DNA from: Nymphaea colorata
Taxonomy: Eukaryota; Streptophyta; Magnoliopsida; Nymphaeales; Nymphaeaceae
Assembly (NCBI RefSeq): GCF_008831285.2
Contig: NC_045139.1
Location: 15,482,354 to 15,546,353, forward strand
Direction of reading: 5' to 3'
Length of the DNA stretch: 64,000 nucleotides
The notes under the pieces were generated by a model. That model saw only the letters and a program-made list of their open reading frames with translations. It had not been told where the DNA came from and did not search any database. Below are positions 12,998-25,336 of the stretch, piece by piece. The translations under genes and the position numbers were made by a program. The first letter of the stretch is position 1. The number at the start of each line of letters is the position of its first letter.

Positions 12998-15196
12998 TGG
13001 TGGCGGTGGTAGTGAAGGTGGTGGTTGGATCTACCAACCGGATGATAGGAGGTTGTTTTCGGCAGCATAGCTTTTGAAAAAAGGGGCGACAGTGGAGCCG
13101 GAATTACTTGATTTCACGGCTGTACAGCCTTTAAATTGGAGAACACTATGAATGTTGGTGGCCTAGTAGGTGATTCTTTATAACTGGCATTTCTTTAGTA
13201 GGAAGCACCATGATCTTCATGGCTTCCATTGAATCGGTGGGGTTAGATCACATGCTCTCTGGAGAGACGTAATTGACGGGAGTAAGAGGCTGTTAGGAAC
13301 AAGACTCTCTCACACTCTCTCTTGACGCACTAAGATAATAGAAATTAGAAGAAGAAAAAAAGAAAGAACACTCATGTGGTTTGAAGACAACATTCTCCTA
13401 CGTTCACGGCCGGGACACAAAACAGTTTTCACTATCATAGAAGAATTACTAAGTACATGCAAGCGGTGCCTTCGTAAACATGAGATTAAAAAGGTCATTA
13501 AGTATGGATCAAACTCCACGCTCCAACAGGGACCTGGTTCCACTGTAGAAAGATATGTACCAAGTATTCCTTGCGCGAACAACGTAAGTGGAAGCAATTA
13601 TTTGGTGAAGCTATGGTGAATTGATCTTCAATGGATTGATCGTTTCAGGCCAAATCCAAATTAAGGAATAGTTGAAGAAAATCACCCAATCCAAGCCCTA
13701 CCAGTTGATCAAATTGAGGACGACTCAACCCGTCAATTAAGATGAAGAGAATCACGGCCCAGTTTTAGTTAATTTGGAGCAGAGTTGAAATTGAATACTC
13801 GCGTTTCATCAATTCTTGCATTTCATCAATTCTTGTCCTCCTTCAAATCATTGGCCTTGATTAGTTCAAACCTTGATAACCTTTTGTTTTGGGACCTCTG
13901 ATTTGGATGAGCACTGGTTTAAGCGATCAAGAACCCCACTTGAGTCCATTGCCTTCCCCCACAATAATGTAAGATTCTTGGATCAAATCAAGCTCTTTTC
14001 CTATCCCAAGAACTTTCACTTTTATTCCTGGTAGCTGTTTGATCTGCCAAGATATATGGTGGTGATGGTGAGGCTTCTAAGGCTATTTGGATGATGAATA
14101 TTGATGATGACATTCATGGCTGTCTCTTTTTCCTTTCCGTATAGTTATTGTTGGAAAATCACACTGCACCTAAAACATGACTGTAAGAGAAGCATTCTGA
14201 AAGTAAGAAAAAGATGGTGACTCCTCTACATCCTTCAAGATGATCCTATTTTGTAGTACTTGTGCTAAAATCTCTATCCCAAGGAAGAATAGTGGTTTTG
14301 GTTTCCTAAACGTAACGTCTAATTCTTTGCCAGATCAACAAGGGTCACATTACTGTATATTTGTATATTCACGCGCTTAAGTTTCGGTTTTCAAGCCTTG
14401 TCATTTTCTCAAACTGTAGTACCTCAGTGGTTGGTTTCTTAAGAATGAAGGGAACAACGACGTGAGTATATAAGCCTTTCATGTAGAATATTGATGCCGG
14501 ATGCCTCCAACTGTAAAAGATTTATTTGGTTGTACGCGAGTGTTCATGGTTTTATTGGATATAGTTATAAGTGTAGGTGTCGGTGATTATTATCGGAAGA
14601 ATGATCTTTAAGTTGAGATTCATGTTTCCCCTCAATTCAATTCTTATTTTTCTATAATGTAAAATGATGGATACACAAATGTTTAGTCGACAAGTGCTCG
14701 GCTCCTGGCCTTAGATTCAGAAGCACTCCTGTTGGAGATAGTAAAAGTGCATTCATTCCAAATCTCTTACCATCTCTACTGGTAAGAAAAAAGTTTCTTC
14801 AAACAGATCTGCATCGCTTGCAATCCTACTCTCAATGACGGCCAGCAAATCCAAGTCCTCTAGCATTATCGTGATAAAAATTAATAGCGTCCCAATAAAT
14901 CTCAATAGCTCCCTTTAGAAGAGAAATTAGAACTGATTATTCTTTTATTGATGATTTGTGGGGAAAAAGTCCAAACCCTTTCAACGTCAGCCAAATTTCC
15001 CGTCCAAAAATGTTCCGGAAGCAGGTCCCGGGACTCGGCCGAAAGGGGAAAACCTTAAGCCAGTCCTTATTCCTTACCAAAAATTTGCTCCTCTAGCCGT
15101 CGGGCCGTCGTTTGTCTAGGGCTTTCCCGGACTACCCATTTCAATTTTCATTTCGACCGATCGCTGACGGAGTTCCACCACAGCAGGAGGGAAACA
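12998..15196. other. Intergenic region between FLA and EAF genes
   Basis: The FLA and EAF genes are divergent and share this 2.2-kb spacer. A TGTTAGGAACAAGACTC stretch near 13290 looks like the start of a plant LTR, but no matching end or internal region was seen, so it is not called. No other gene was recognised. Confidence 0.45.
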
Positions 15197-15289
15197 ATGT
15201 CTCTGTGAATGATCTGGCCTCAAATATGGCGAACAACGCCACCAAAGAACCCAGCACCGCTCCGCAGCCGGACAAGTGGTACGACCTAA
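15197..15289 (+). promoter_or_regulatory. Two upstream ORFs before the EAF start
   Basis: A four-codon uORF (ATG TCT CTG TGA, 15197-15208) is followed one base later by a second ATG at 15209. The second frame runs to a TAA at 15287-15289, past the EAF start at 15226 and in another frame. The first uORF ATG has A at -3; the second has T at -3 (weak); the main start has A at -3 and G at +4 (strong). If the mRNA begins upstream of 15197 these could limit translation, but the transcription start is not known. Confidence 0.5.
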
Positions 15290-18200
15290 CTCTAGGCTCT
15301 TCCTTCACCGAGGCGGCCTCCTCCTCCAAGTTCTGCACGCTCAGATGTAAGGTTCTTGATCCGCCAAAGGTTCAATTGTTGATGTTTGATTATATTTGCT
15401 TAGGGGTTTTGTAAGATGCCCACCTTTTATGTTGCTTGTCTTTCTGATTCCCCTTTGCCACCGGTAAAGATGAATTCAAGCCGGCATCGATCGATAAGAG
15501 TCAGCCGGGAAGCCTGATCAAGACGAAGGACAACAAGGTGACCGTCGAGTTCCAGAACAACCAGCCGGGAAAGCCCAAGGTGATCTTTGAGGGCACCAGC
15601 GAGGCGAAGGACAACGAGGCCGTCCTCTTGTTTGACGGCAACTCTTTCCGCCTCGAACGCCTGCATCGCGCTGTCAAGCGCCTTCGTCATCTCCGCCTGC
15701 CTGGGGAGTCATCTTCTGCCGCTGCCGCTGCCGCCGCTTCTGCAGCCTCTGCCAGCGACCCTCTTCTGCGAAGTCCTCCTCATGCGAAACCATCAGCAGC
15801 GAAACCGCTTTCAGTGCCACCGTCTTCTGTGACTAAGACTGCCCTACACTCGGTGGTTCCTGTAAGTGAAATCGATGCTCTATTATAATGTATGGCAAGA
15901 CTGACATTTACTCTCTCTGATTAGTCTATTTCAATTAGAATTGTTCTGTTATAATGTATAGAAACTCGTAGTGAATCTCGTTGATTATTCAACATTGAAG
16001 TGTAAATGAATGGAAAAGGGTATGACATGGAGGATCAGAAGGTGGTGGATTGAAGAGACGTTAAGAAAAGGAAAAGCGATTATGTTTCTTTGCTGTCTGA
16101 TGCCACGTTCCCACACTTTGGTTCACATCGTAGTCTTCTTCATTTTTTGTTATTACGCGAAGAGATCAGCACCCATGTGCAGATAAACGTGATGGTGAGA
16201 TTAGGATGCTCCTATAAGAACGCTATTCACCACATTTAGTTGAAAATAGCTTGGTGCATATAGTTTTCAGTCCTTTCCTGATTCGCTCAGACCGAGATTA
16301 GAGAACCGGTATTTACCTTAACAGCATAAAGAACCATGTTTCCTATAGTTTTCCATTCCAATAACAGTATACCACCTGATTTTGCTTAGGAGTTTAGGGA
16401 TTTGATTTGCTGAGTTGTTTGTTACCGAGTATTCTTTGTTTCATATCATGCAAATATTACTCGAACTTGTCTCTTATATTTTGGTCCATTTCTTTTTAAC
16501 ATGTTATCGATGTCTGTCCATTTTCATGTGTGTGTGTCTTTTTTTCTCTCTGCATCCAATGAGGATAAGGCCGTTCTTCCTTTCAGCAGACCTTTCTCAT
16601 TTTTCAATTCCTTAATGGTTGCTTCACTAGCTCTGTGCTGTTTTTCTCTTACTTTTGGTATCGTCTTTGGATATGAATTATGCGATTATATTTATGTTTC
16701 CTTTTATTTCTTTTCTGTGGCAGGTTGAAGTGGAGCGAATTGATATTGGCGAGTTTGGCAGCTCAGGTACTTGATAGCTTATAGTAATAAATGATGGTGC
16801 TTGTAGCTTCAATTTTCTCTGAAAATACTCTCTGTGAATCTTTTTGTTTTTTGCTCGTGTCCATCCTTTTTTCCATTGCATAAATAGGTTTCTCCTTTTC
16901 TAGGTCTTTCTTTTTTCTCTCTTTTATGTTTGTGGCTTGCATAGTGATTTTGCTTTCATATTTGGTCTCGGCAGATGCTAGCTTTTGCTGGATTTTATGA
17001 TATGATTCGAATGTGAAAAGATGGTGTTGGTCATTTATATTTAATTTGTCTTGACTAATTAGTGCAGGTTTTCTAATATCTGACACACTCCATGAAATTT
17101 AAGATTTGCATATCAACTCTGCTATTTAATATGCCTAAGCACCGTATTAAGTGAAACAAGCTTTATTCATCGAAAAAAGTGAAACAGGCTTTAGAGGATC
17201 AAACCCATTTGCCTGAACAGTTATACTTCTCAAGTGCCAAGTTGTACTTTCTGTGATGCTTCCCAATATCAAATGGCATAAACTACAGATGATGGCTCCA
17301 ATAAGGGAGATGACCTGTCTGGGTTTTAGCTGATTAATCATAGGCTAGCAGTTGTGTCGAATTTAGTTGGTGTCCCATTAGTTTATGAATATAGGGGAAG
17401 ATAATTGAATTACTTTTTCCAAGCTTTGTGAATGTGTAATTCATCCTACGATAGAGTAGGTGGACAAAGGATTATTGCTTCAAGATCAGATGCTTGGAAA
17501 GATCATGTGAAAAGCACACTGACATGTTATGAACAAGTGAGCAAGAGAATTTGGAGAAGAGATGAAATCAACTGAAGATTGCTCTACCCAGATGATAAGC
17601 TCATCTTAGATAGCAGAGAAGATCAATCCTTTATCCGAAACCTGTTCCGTGTCATTGAAACTTATGATCAACAAGATCAGTATAAATCCATTTCAGTGGA
17701 TGATACTATTTAACCCCTATTTCTGACCTTTTATAATGGAAATCATTCCAAAAAATGTGTCCAACATCCTTTTGTTGTGGTGGCATAGTTTATGAGGAAA
17801 GATGTGGGTTGTGATAAGCATTATAACAGAAGAGAGAGAAAAATAGGTGGAAATTTAAAATGAGGATTTAGTGGAAGTCAAGCAAAAAAGAATAGCTGTA
17901 TGGTGCTAATAAAATCTCAGAACTTGAAAGTCACCTACCTTTTGCAAATGAATCATTGAGAACAAGGAGAGCTGCCCATAATTTTTAATGGAATTTCTTG
18001 AATAAGATGCAGCAAATTTGCAAGTTCACTTTTATTACTTTACTTGGGTGTGTGGATCATTATTGCTCTCACTAAATGCTTAGAGTGTGCAATGGCTTTT
18101 TGGGACTTTAATTTTTTTTTTTTCTTATTTGCTCCAATATGTGTTGAAGAAATGACCTTGGAATATGAAAGAGAGAAAAAAAGTGGAAATCTCATTTTAA

Positions 18201-18748
18201 GTCTTTTGGTCGTTCAGTTTCTTCATGTTTTCCTACTTTTGAGTACAGCTAGATGGAAATCATTATATGCTCTTTGCTCTGGCTAATCTGTCTCTGCCCC
18301 ATGATGTTTAAATGATTTAGGTGCCAAACCTGCTGATAAGAATTCGGTTGATTATTCAAATGCAGTGCCAATCTTGCCAACTTCATCTCCAATAGGGAAG
18401 AGTGATGAGTCTGAAAAGATTGATGTGCTTATGGATGACGATGAAGCAGAGGCTGGACTTGGAGAGGCTCCAAAGATGAATTTGAACATGAGGAATATTG
18501 AGAATGACTCTGAGGATGAGATTGCTGATGTGGATATTACAGATGAGGAAGCTGACAAGGGACCAAATGCTGCAGAAGCTTTACGTGCTCAAGTTAATGC
18601 ACAGGCGCGCAATGGACAGACATCCAGCTCAAGTGGTAGCAGTGGCAGTGGGAGCAGTGGAAGCGGCAGCGGCAGTGCGAGTGGGAGTGGGAGTGGCAGC
18701 AGCAGTGATAGCGAAGCCAGTGATGATGACTCGGTGAACTCAGTATAA
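15226..18748 (+). CDS. ELL-associated factor (EAF)-like elongation protein
   Basis: Predicted nuclear partner of ELL-type RNA polymerase II elongation factors. Exons 15226-15346, 15470-15861, 16724-16766 and 18321-18748 give 327 residues with in-frame GT..AG junctions. The N-terminal EAF domain (about 10-120) shows WYDLTLG, FCTLRYEFKPASID across intron 1, VTVEFQNNQ, and FRLERLHRAVKRLRHLR. Next come an Ala-rich linker, then an acidic segment (MDDDEAEAG, DSEDEIADVDITDEE), and a Ser/Gly/Asp-rich tail, typical of activation regions in this family. The start is the first ATG in frame (MANNATKEP); the frame is open further upstream but has no ATG. The UBC gene lies downstream and converges on it. 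Family call is firm; function in plants is by analogy with animal EAF. Confidence 0.9.
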
Positions 18749-20528
18749 AATGTCAGATGCGTTCACTGAGATCCTGTGCAGCACTCAGATTTGCAATGCT
18801 TTGGTTGGTAGAACAGCTACACCTACAGGAACCGGTTGACTTACTAGAAATCACATTTTTTCAGCCAGTGGTTTGTTGATGACTCGCACCATTAGCATCA
18901 ACACTGAAGGGCAACCTTTGTGGGGAGTGCAGTTGCATGGTGAATACAGAAGGAAGGTGAAGGATGCAAATTTAAATTCTGTTTTGCCCTGTGTATCCTG
19001 TTCTTTTGCATTTGAGTGGTGGCTTTGAGCTTGGTGGCAATGCCTACAATCTGTTCAAGTCAGATATAATTTTAAATAAATATCTCATTGACAATGCCTA
19101 CAATGTCGTTGGATTGGTTTAAAAGTTGGGGTTCGGGTGATAATCTAAAAAGCAGATTTGGATTAAGAATTTGGATTCTGGATTCAGACATGGTATATAT
19201 TTTTCTTCATGAATTCGAATATGAATGAATCCGAATATATAGATATCTGAATAAGAGGATGTATGGTAAGGTATGCATCCGATGCGAATTGAATCCCTTA
19301 ACATTGACATCCCTACTTGCCACCCAAAATTGTTAGTAAAGGATCTTAAAGCCTTCTAGCCTGTCTAAGATTCCCATGCTATTTCCAATCAATTGTTTGT
19401 TGCAAGCATTTTCTTGGGCATATACAATTGATTATACAGAAACAGAAACGCAAGCAGGAGAATGGCAGAACAAACAAAAAACGCACTGGGAAAAGAAGGG
19501 AAGTTGCTAGTGAATAACTGCTCTCGTGAATGGATGGAAAGAGATCTTCTCATTGGGGCTGAAGTAAGTGGAGTCAACCATTTTCCAGTCGAGATGGTAC
19601 GCGGATCATATAATATGCCAAACTATCTTTAGAAAGAAATGTAAACATCCGTTTTTAAGTTCTTGAATCTACCGCTTACATAGCAAACTGATGGATGGAT
19701 TCAAGGTGAGGATGCCTAAATCTCTCAGGCACTGAACCACACAAATGTGGTACAGGATTGAGAGTTTGAAGCGCCTGCTCCTCCCAATGTTTTGGCAATT
19801 TCGCTCAATGTAGACCTGACCCAGCTATTGGAAGTGTTCAAAATGCCATGAGAAAGAGGTGGAATTCAAACCTACCTCAACCAAGGACCCTCGATGTCCT
19901 AACCTTATGTGGAATGTCATTCTTAAAGGTCCTCCACATAGCAATAGGATCTGGACCAACCTAAATCTATGGAGTTGATCTCACAATGGCAAAAAAAAAT
20001 TGCAAAACATTAATGCCTAAAAGGAATCAACGACACCCTTCTTTCAGTATAAGCTTTCTGTACACTTGCATGATCAGACTAGGAGCTTCATTCATCTGGC
20101 CAAGCTGCTCATGCGTTTAGGTCGCCTAGGACGAGCTTAACTGATACTGAAGGCAAACTTCGTGAAGTAATGCACACGCCTCGTTCCTGCTATAGAAGCA
20201 TATGGGGGAAAAGGATGTAAAACCATTTTAAGTTTGCAAAAGGTGAAACCCAGAAGTGAACCAGAGCACGCCAGAAGGTAAATTGAAGTTCCTGCAACAG
20301 AACATCAGATAAGGCTTATGTATTGGTCAAAGGCGGAATTAAGTGACTCGGTCTACAGGGGTCCAGATCACAATTGTTTCACAATGATACACAAAAACCA
20401 GGATTTTGATATCTTCAAATTGGCCAGGGCCAGAATGCAACCCAAGAGCTTCCTGAGAAATCAGTTACCGGAGCAGTCACAGATCATCTCATGGATATGC
20501 TTTGAAGACCTAAAAGAAAACCTAATTT
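18749..20528. other. Convergent spacer between EAF and E2 genes
   Basis: Contains the 3' flanks of both genes. At about 19110-19320 there is a degenerate GAATCCGAATATGAAT-rich block like common plant dispersed repeats. No gene was recognised. Confidence 0.5.
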
Positions 20529-21730
20529 TCAGCTTTCAGTAACACCCCCACCATCTGTGTATTGCTTGAGAACCACCTTTCTGTAGTCTGCATACAGCAA
20601 ATAGAACGTTCAGGATGGTAATTATCACGTAATGTATCAAAGAACTGAGGCTAAGATAGCTATGTCCACCTTCTTGGTTATTCCACAAAGTAGCAGCATA
20701 GCTGTTGAGAGGGCTCTCGTTGTTGGGCTCTGAAAATTGAAGAACAGAAATCAATAAATGCAGAAAGAAGTGAAGCATAAGCAGGTGAGTCTAATGGAAA
20801 AGACAAACCTCCCAGCAGGCTCTGAATGGACAGAAGAACGGTTCTGCAGTCATATGCAGAAGACCACTTGTCCTATGGATAGAAAGCCATCAAATTTATA
20901 AGCTATACAGTGAGAAGGTACAATTTCTTTCTTAGCTTAATAAAAGAACAATGTTTACATATACCTGTAGTATATCAAGGCATATATTGCCGTATTGATC
21001 AACATTTGGATGAAAACACATAGTCTCAAATTTAACTTGTGGCGGCTTAAAGGGATAGTCCATAGGAAACCGAAGAGAAAGCTTGTAGGACAAGCCATCA
21101 TAGGCAGTTCCCTTGCTTCCATTTATGGTTCCAATCCAGGAGAAGATGTTTTCACCATCAGGGAATGCTGATATTCCAGGATCTCCGCTCATCTGGTGAT
21201 TTAAATGATTATATCCTTAAATGAAGAATAAATCTAAAAAGGATAATCATACAAGACAGACAGACACACAGACACAGAGAGAAAGAGAGAGAGAGGGAGA
21301 GAGAATCAGCAATATAAACAGCAACTTCCATTAATTGAATAAAACAAGAAGCAGAAGAAACTTCAAAGATCTTCAACTTAACAGAGCATATATCATTTCA
21401 CAAAGGACAAATCGTGTTGCTATACTAAGGAAAAAGATAAAGGAAAGTAAGATAAAGAGGACACTATAGGTGGACGAGACAACATAAGATGAACAGCAGG
21501 ATCGTTTGCAATTTTATTTCCTGTCTTTCACAAAAATTAGTAATTATATCTTATCTTAAATATTACAAAAGGCAGAAGTGAAGGCAGTTTTGGTCAAAAC
21601 CAGCTTCCTGATTAACAAAATCCGAAATAACATGTCCATGATACAAGCTCAATGTTATCTGTACATTTGGTATAGAATTTAACATTGTAAACAATTCATT
21701 TACGATTTTGATAATGGTTCCTGCTAAGTA

Positions 21731-21766
<36 letters not shown>

Positions 21767-22165
21767 AGCACACAGACTCACACACACATCTATAATACAA
21801 ATGCCTCATTCTCATCTGTACATTTGTTAAGAACTTGAAGATTGAAAATAATTTATTTAAAAAAAAATTAACAGTAGTTTTTCATAGGTATTCTCACTCT
21901 CACTCTCTCTCTCTCTTCCTCCCTGGATTGTGTAATAATCTAATGAGATTTTTCTGAAGTATGAAATAAGCTAATAATTGGCCTTTATGGACTTATCAGC
22001 AAATTAAATATTTTATTATTATCTAATACTGGAAATTCAATGAGACATGGATTGTAAAAATGTAAACAGGAGAGATAATGAGACCATAAACCTAAAAAAT
22101 TCAAAAAATAATTAACAGAAGTTTTTCCTTCTCGCTCTTTTGTGTGTGTGTGTGTGTGTGTGTGC

Positions 22166-22219
<54 letters not shown>

Positions 22220-25200
22220 CCTGGCCATATAGATGGGCCCTTAAATGATCTAATGTCTAACAAGGTATTTCACTGTGTGTGAGGACCTATGGACTGAGAG
22301 ACAAGTCTCTGAAAAGCTCCTTTGAAGAGTGCAGTAGGCACCTCTAAGGGTAGGAGAACCTTTGTTAAAGAAGTTATGTTGTAAATTCAAGTCAATTGAG
22401 AACAATTCATGCCAGAGGATGATGAATGCATTCTTTCTGTATAAGGAGAGAAACCACCACGGTTTTGCTGAGAGGCGCTCTCAGTTTTGGTTGTTACTCA
22501 ATTTGAATTTAGAAACTCTCAAGCAACACTTCCTTGCTCACCACAAAAGCTGCCAACAACTTTAGCCTTGAATCAAGAGAAACACCACGTCCGTCTAAGG
22601 TATTGAAACTTTCACCCCTTGAAGGCCTTAAACTGAAGTATCTAGCCAAGTATAAGGAGCCCAAAACGCATGTTTCTCCATGCTTACTTTTCAGTTTTTT
22701 GTTGAAAGGCAAAAACCCAAGTGTCCAGCAGTCAGTTCTAATTCTTTGTTTATCAAACTCAAGATGGAATGCCATCTACAGATATGATCCACTATTCTAG
22801 TAATTCGAATACATTGAACTTAAAAAGCAAACAAAAAGTTTGCTATGGAATCTGCCTAATTCGTATCCAATACTGAGACTAAACACTTAAAAAATACCTT
22901 CAAGAGAATTAATCAATCTGTCAACCCATGTAGGCTCTAGTTGAAAACATCACTGAGCCCAATGAATTTAAGTATTCTATCATCACAGATGTTGGAATAG
23001 AAATTAGGGTCAGCAGTTTCTGATCATGGTTATTTTCTTCCAAGCATCTCTGAATACAATGCTAGATTGCTAGGATGGCTTGGGATACATAGAGAAACAG
23101 ATACATAGTGGGCTGTATAAAACTGGAAATGAAAATTTTATTCCATAAACACTTGCCAAAAAGCTGGCTTTATCATAAGGAAAAGCTGGTTACTAAAGCT
23201 TCAACTTCCAGATTGCAGGTTCCATAAACACTTGGCAGAAAGCCAGTTTTATCATACCAGAAAGCCGGTTATTAAAAATTCAATTTCCAGTTTGCAGGAA
23301 GTAATTTGGATCGACTGGCAGAAGTAATTTGATCAACTGGCAGCCTGGCAGGTCTACCAAATCTTGTCATCATAAACTGACTATGCAAAAGCAACAACCC
23401 ATGAACTCCAAACACTCACAAAATGCTCAAACACATAAATTGTCTCCTCTGTTAATCCATTGATCTCTTCAGTGTCCTGCGGTTAGGGTAGGGTCTCACT
23501 CCTCAGGTGGTTGATGTCATGTTCACTCTCTGCTATGTACAGCCTTTAACTTCAGTTTTTCAATAAATCGCACTTAGCCAAGGGATCTATCAGAGACTTT
23601 ATTTAATTAAATACTTGAACACATTTTATCTTCATTGACAAACAAAGATTCATTTGGCCGACCATAAGTTTGCAAAGTTTGATATCATGGAATTGAGCTT
23701 CAAAACGAACGGTCGTAGAACCAATGATCAGGACAGTGCAATCAGCATGAGAAAACCCAGTGAACATGTTCTTGATGAAGTCACGATAGCCAACAGCACC
23801 AATGACAGTGCAGTAATACTATGTGTATGTGGTTTCAGTCTTCCAGAGTGCAATATCGATTATAATACCACGTTCTTCTTCAGCCTCAAGCTTGTCAACC
23901 CTTTGAAGTAATCTATCAAGTATTCGGCATGTCTTGACCCCTTGGCCATAACCATATAACTCGATAGTTATTTCACAAGATTGTCATTTAAGCTCCTCAC
24001 AATCCTGTTGACAAATGTTTAAACTTTAAAGGTAGCCATCAAGTACTTGATCTTAACAAGGCGGTTAATTCTTATTGTGTCATAGACATCTTCAATCTGC
24101 TTGAGGATAGCTTTAACGTCCTTGATCATGAGGTTCAACCCCATGGTGACTACTATCAAGACCATTCTCACGAGTCAAATTTCAAAATAAGACCCCACTA
24201 CAAAGTCACAAGCACTGCCCCTCTTTCCTGCAAAAAGTAGCATTTCCCTATTTGCATAAATAGAGTCTTTCTCTTTGTATGATTTAACTGCTCCTGGTGT
24301 ACCCACTTTCATCAACCCAAACATTTGTTAAAACTTATTCCATCAATTAGCAGCATGCTTCCTTCTATATTCGAGGGCTTGCAATAATTATCCTCATGAC
24401 CAGGAGTATATTAATGTACCCAGGTCCTCCAATTGTGGTGAATTTTCTGATAATTGAGATCGACCCACTACCTTCTGAGAAAGATTGACCAAACACTAGG
24501 TTCTAAGGAAAACATAACGACCTGAAGTCTGTATCAAGATTATGTTTGTAGCCATTAAAAGAAAACTCAAAATTCTTCCAACACCAAATCAGAGTGAATT
24601 ACAAAAACAATCGCAAAATGAAGAGACTTTGATTCTCCCCTAAAATGTGATTTATCGCAATGTGGAATTAACATGTTACTGTAGTTTTGCTTTCTTTGTC
24701 CCAGAACATTTCCGTGAAAGCAGCTTCCCATGTACATATTCCACTTCCAGTTACTGACGCGCAATAAACCGTCTCATACATAGCCATTTTTGTGCGTATG
24801 ATACAAAAATATATCGAATGCCACTATGCGCCAATTTCAGAAAACTATCCAAACATGTTATCGAAATGAACACCAACAACAAATATGTTTGGTCGAGCTT
24901 TCTTCCCGCATGGTCCAATCAGATTTCTTGCACATAAGCAGGCGGAGTTCACCATGGAATTCCGAAAGGAAATATACAGAACAATAAAGGAAGAAGGACT
25001 ATCATATAAATCAAACCCGTAGCTCAAAAAGCCGACAACGAACAGCAACAACAACAGAAAGAACGACAAGAAAGACGCCGATCGTACCATCAAAGCCATC
25101 AATTCCTTCTGCAATCTGATGAACAGAAACGAAAAAAAAGAAGAGGATACAGGGTAGCAATTAAAGCAACAGCAATGAGAACGAGACAATAAAACACAAG

Positions 25201-25336
25201 GAATTAAATCAATAATAAAAGAGAAGGACCTCTGGGAAACGGAGCTGCTATCGACGAGGTTCGGTGAGGGCTTAAGCTGCTTGGAGGACGCGGGAGCAGC
25301 CGTAACCGAATTGTCCGGAACATTTCTGACCTCCAT
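20529..25336 (-). CDS. UBC19: Ubiquitin-conjugating enzyme E2-C (UBC19/20-like)
   Basis: Predicted E2 of the UBE2C class, which with the anaphase-promoting complex builds ubiquitin chains on mitotic cyclins. Six exons on the minus strand: 25336-25230, 25115-25088 (only 28 nt), 21192-20965, 20872-20809, 20729-20670, 20587-20529. They give 181 residues, the length I recall for Arabidopsis UBC19. Order: a disordered N-terminal extension (1-35), LQKELMALM, the PGISAFP and YPFKPP motifs, HPN (106-108), the catalytic Cys116 in [20 protein letters not shown], and a short tail ending TDGGGVTES that is unlike the KLYKPP tail I recall for Arabidopsis. The start is the ATG at 25336; an in-frame TTG upstream is not used. 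Intron 2 spans 3.9 kb and carries microsatellites and an EF1A pseudogene fragment. Confidence 0.93.
21728..21775. repeat. (CT)n(CA)n compound microsatellite
   Basis: An alternating CT run passes into CA repeats inside intron 2 of the E2 gene. A related GA run lies at about 21278-21303. Confidence 0.85.
22139..22218. repeat. (TG)n microsatellite in E2 intron 2
   Basis: Two long TG runs are separated by a short CATATATA interruption. Alternating purine-pyrimidine of this length is prone to slippage and Z-DNA. It lies in the large intron of the E2 gene. Confidence 0.9.
23696..23900 (-). pseudogene. EF1A pseudogene fragment in E2 intron
   Basis: The minus strand closely matches the first coding exon of EF1A (compare 30718-30925), roughly residues 62-130: the stretches GTGGTATTATAATCGATATT, GCACTCTGGAAG and CGTGACTTCATCAAGAACATG are clear. 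The reading frame is interrupted and short insertions are present, so it is dead. It covers only part of one exon, so the sequence does not show whether it came through RNA or DNA. The next segment on the same strand (to about 24140) is also protein-like but is not EF1A. Confidence 0.8.
23900..24145 (-). other. Protein-like segment, unidentified
   Basis: On the minus strand this reads as a fairly charged, helix-like peptide ([20 protein letters not shown], then [13 protein letters not shown]) with at least two in-frame stops further on. It lies directly upstream, in sense, of the EF1A pseudogene fragment. It looks like decayed coding sequence of a second gene. I do not recognise the family. 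Confidence 0.3.

Noticed and set aside
13290-13620. TGTTAGGAACAAG start suggesting an LTR
   Set aside because: No matching end, partner LTR or internal region was seen, so the call could not be supported.
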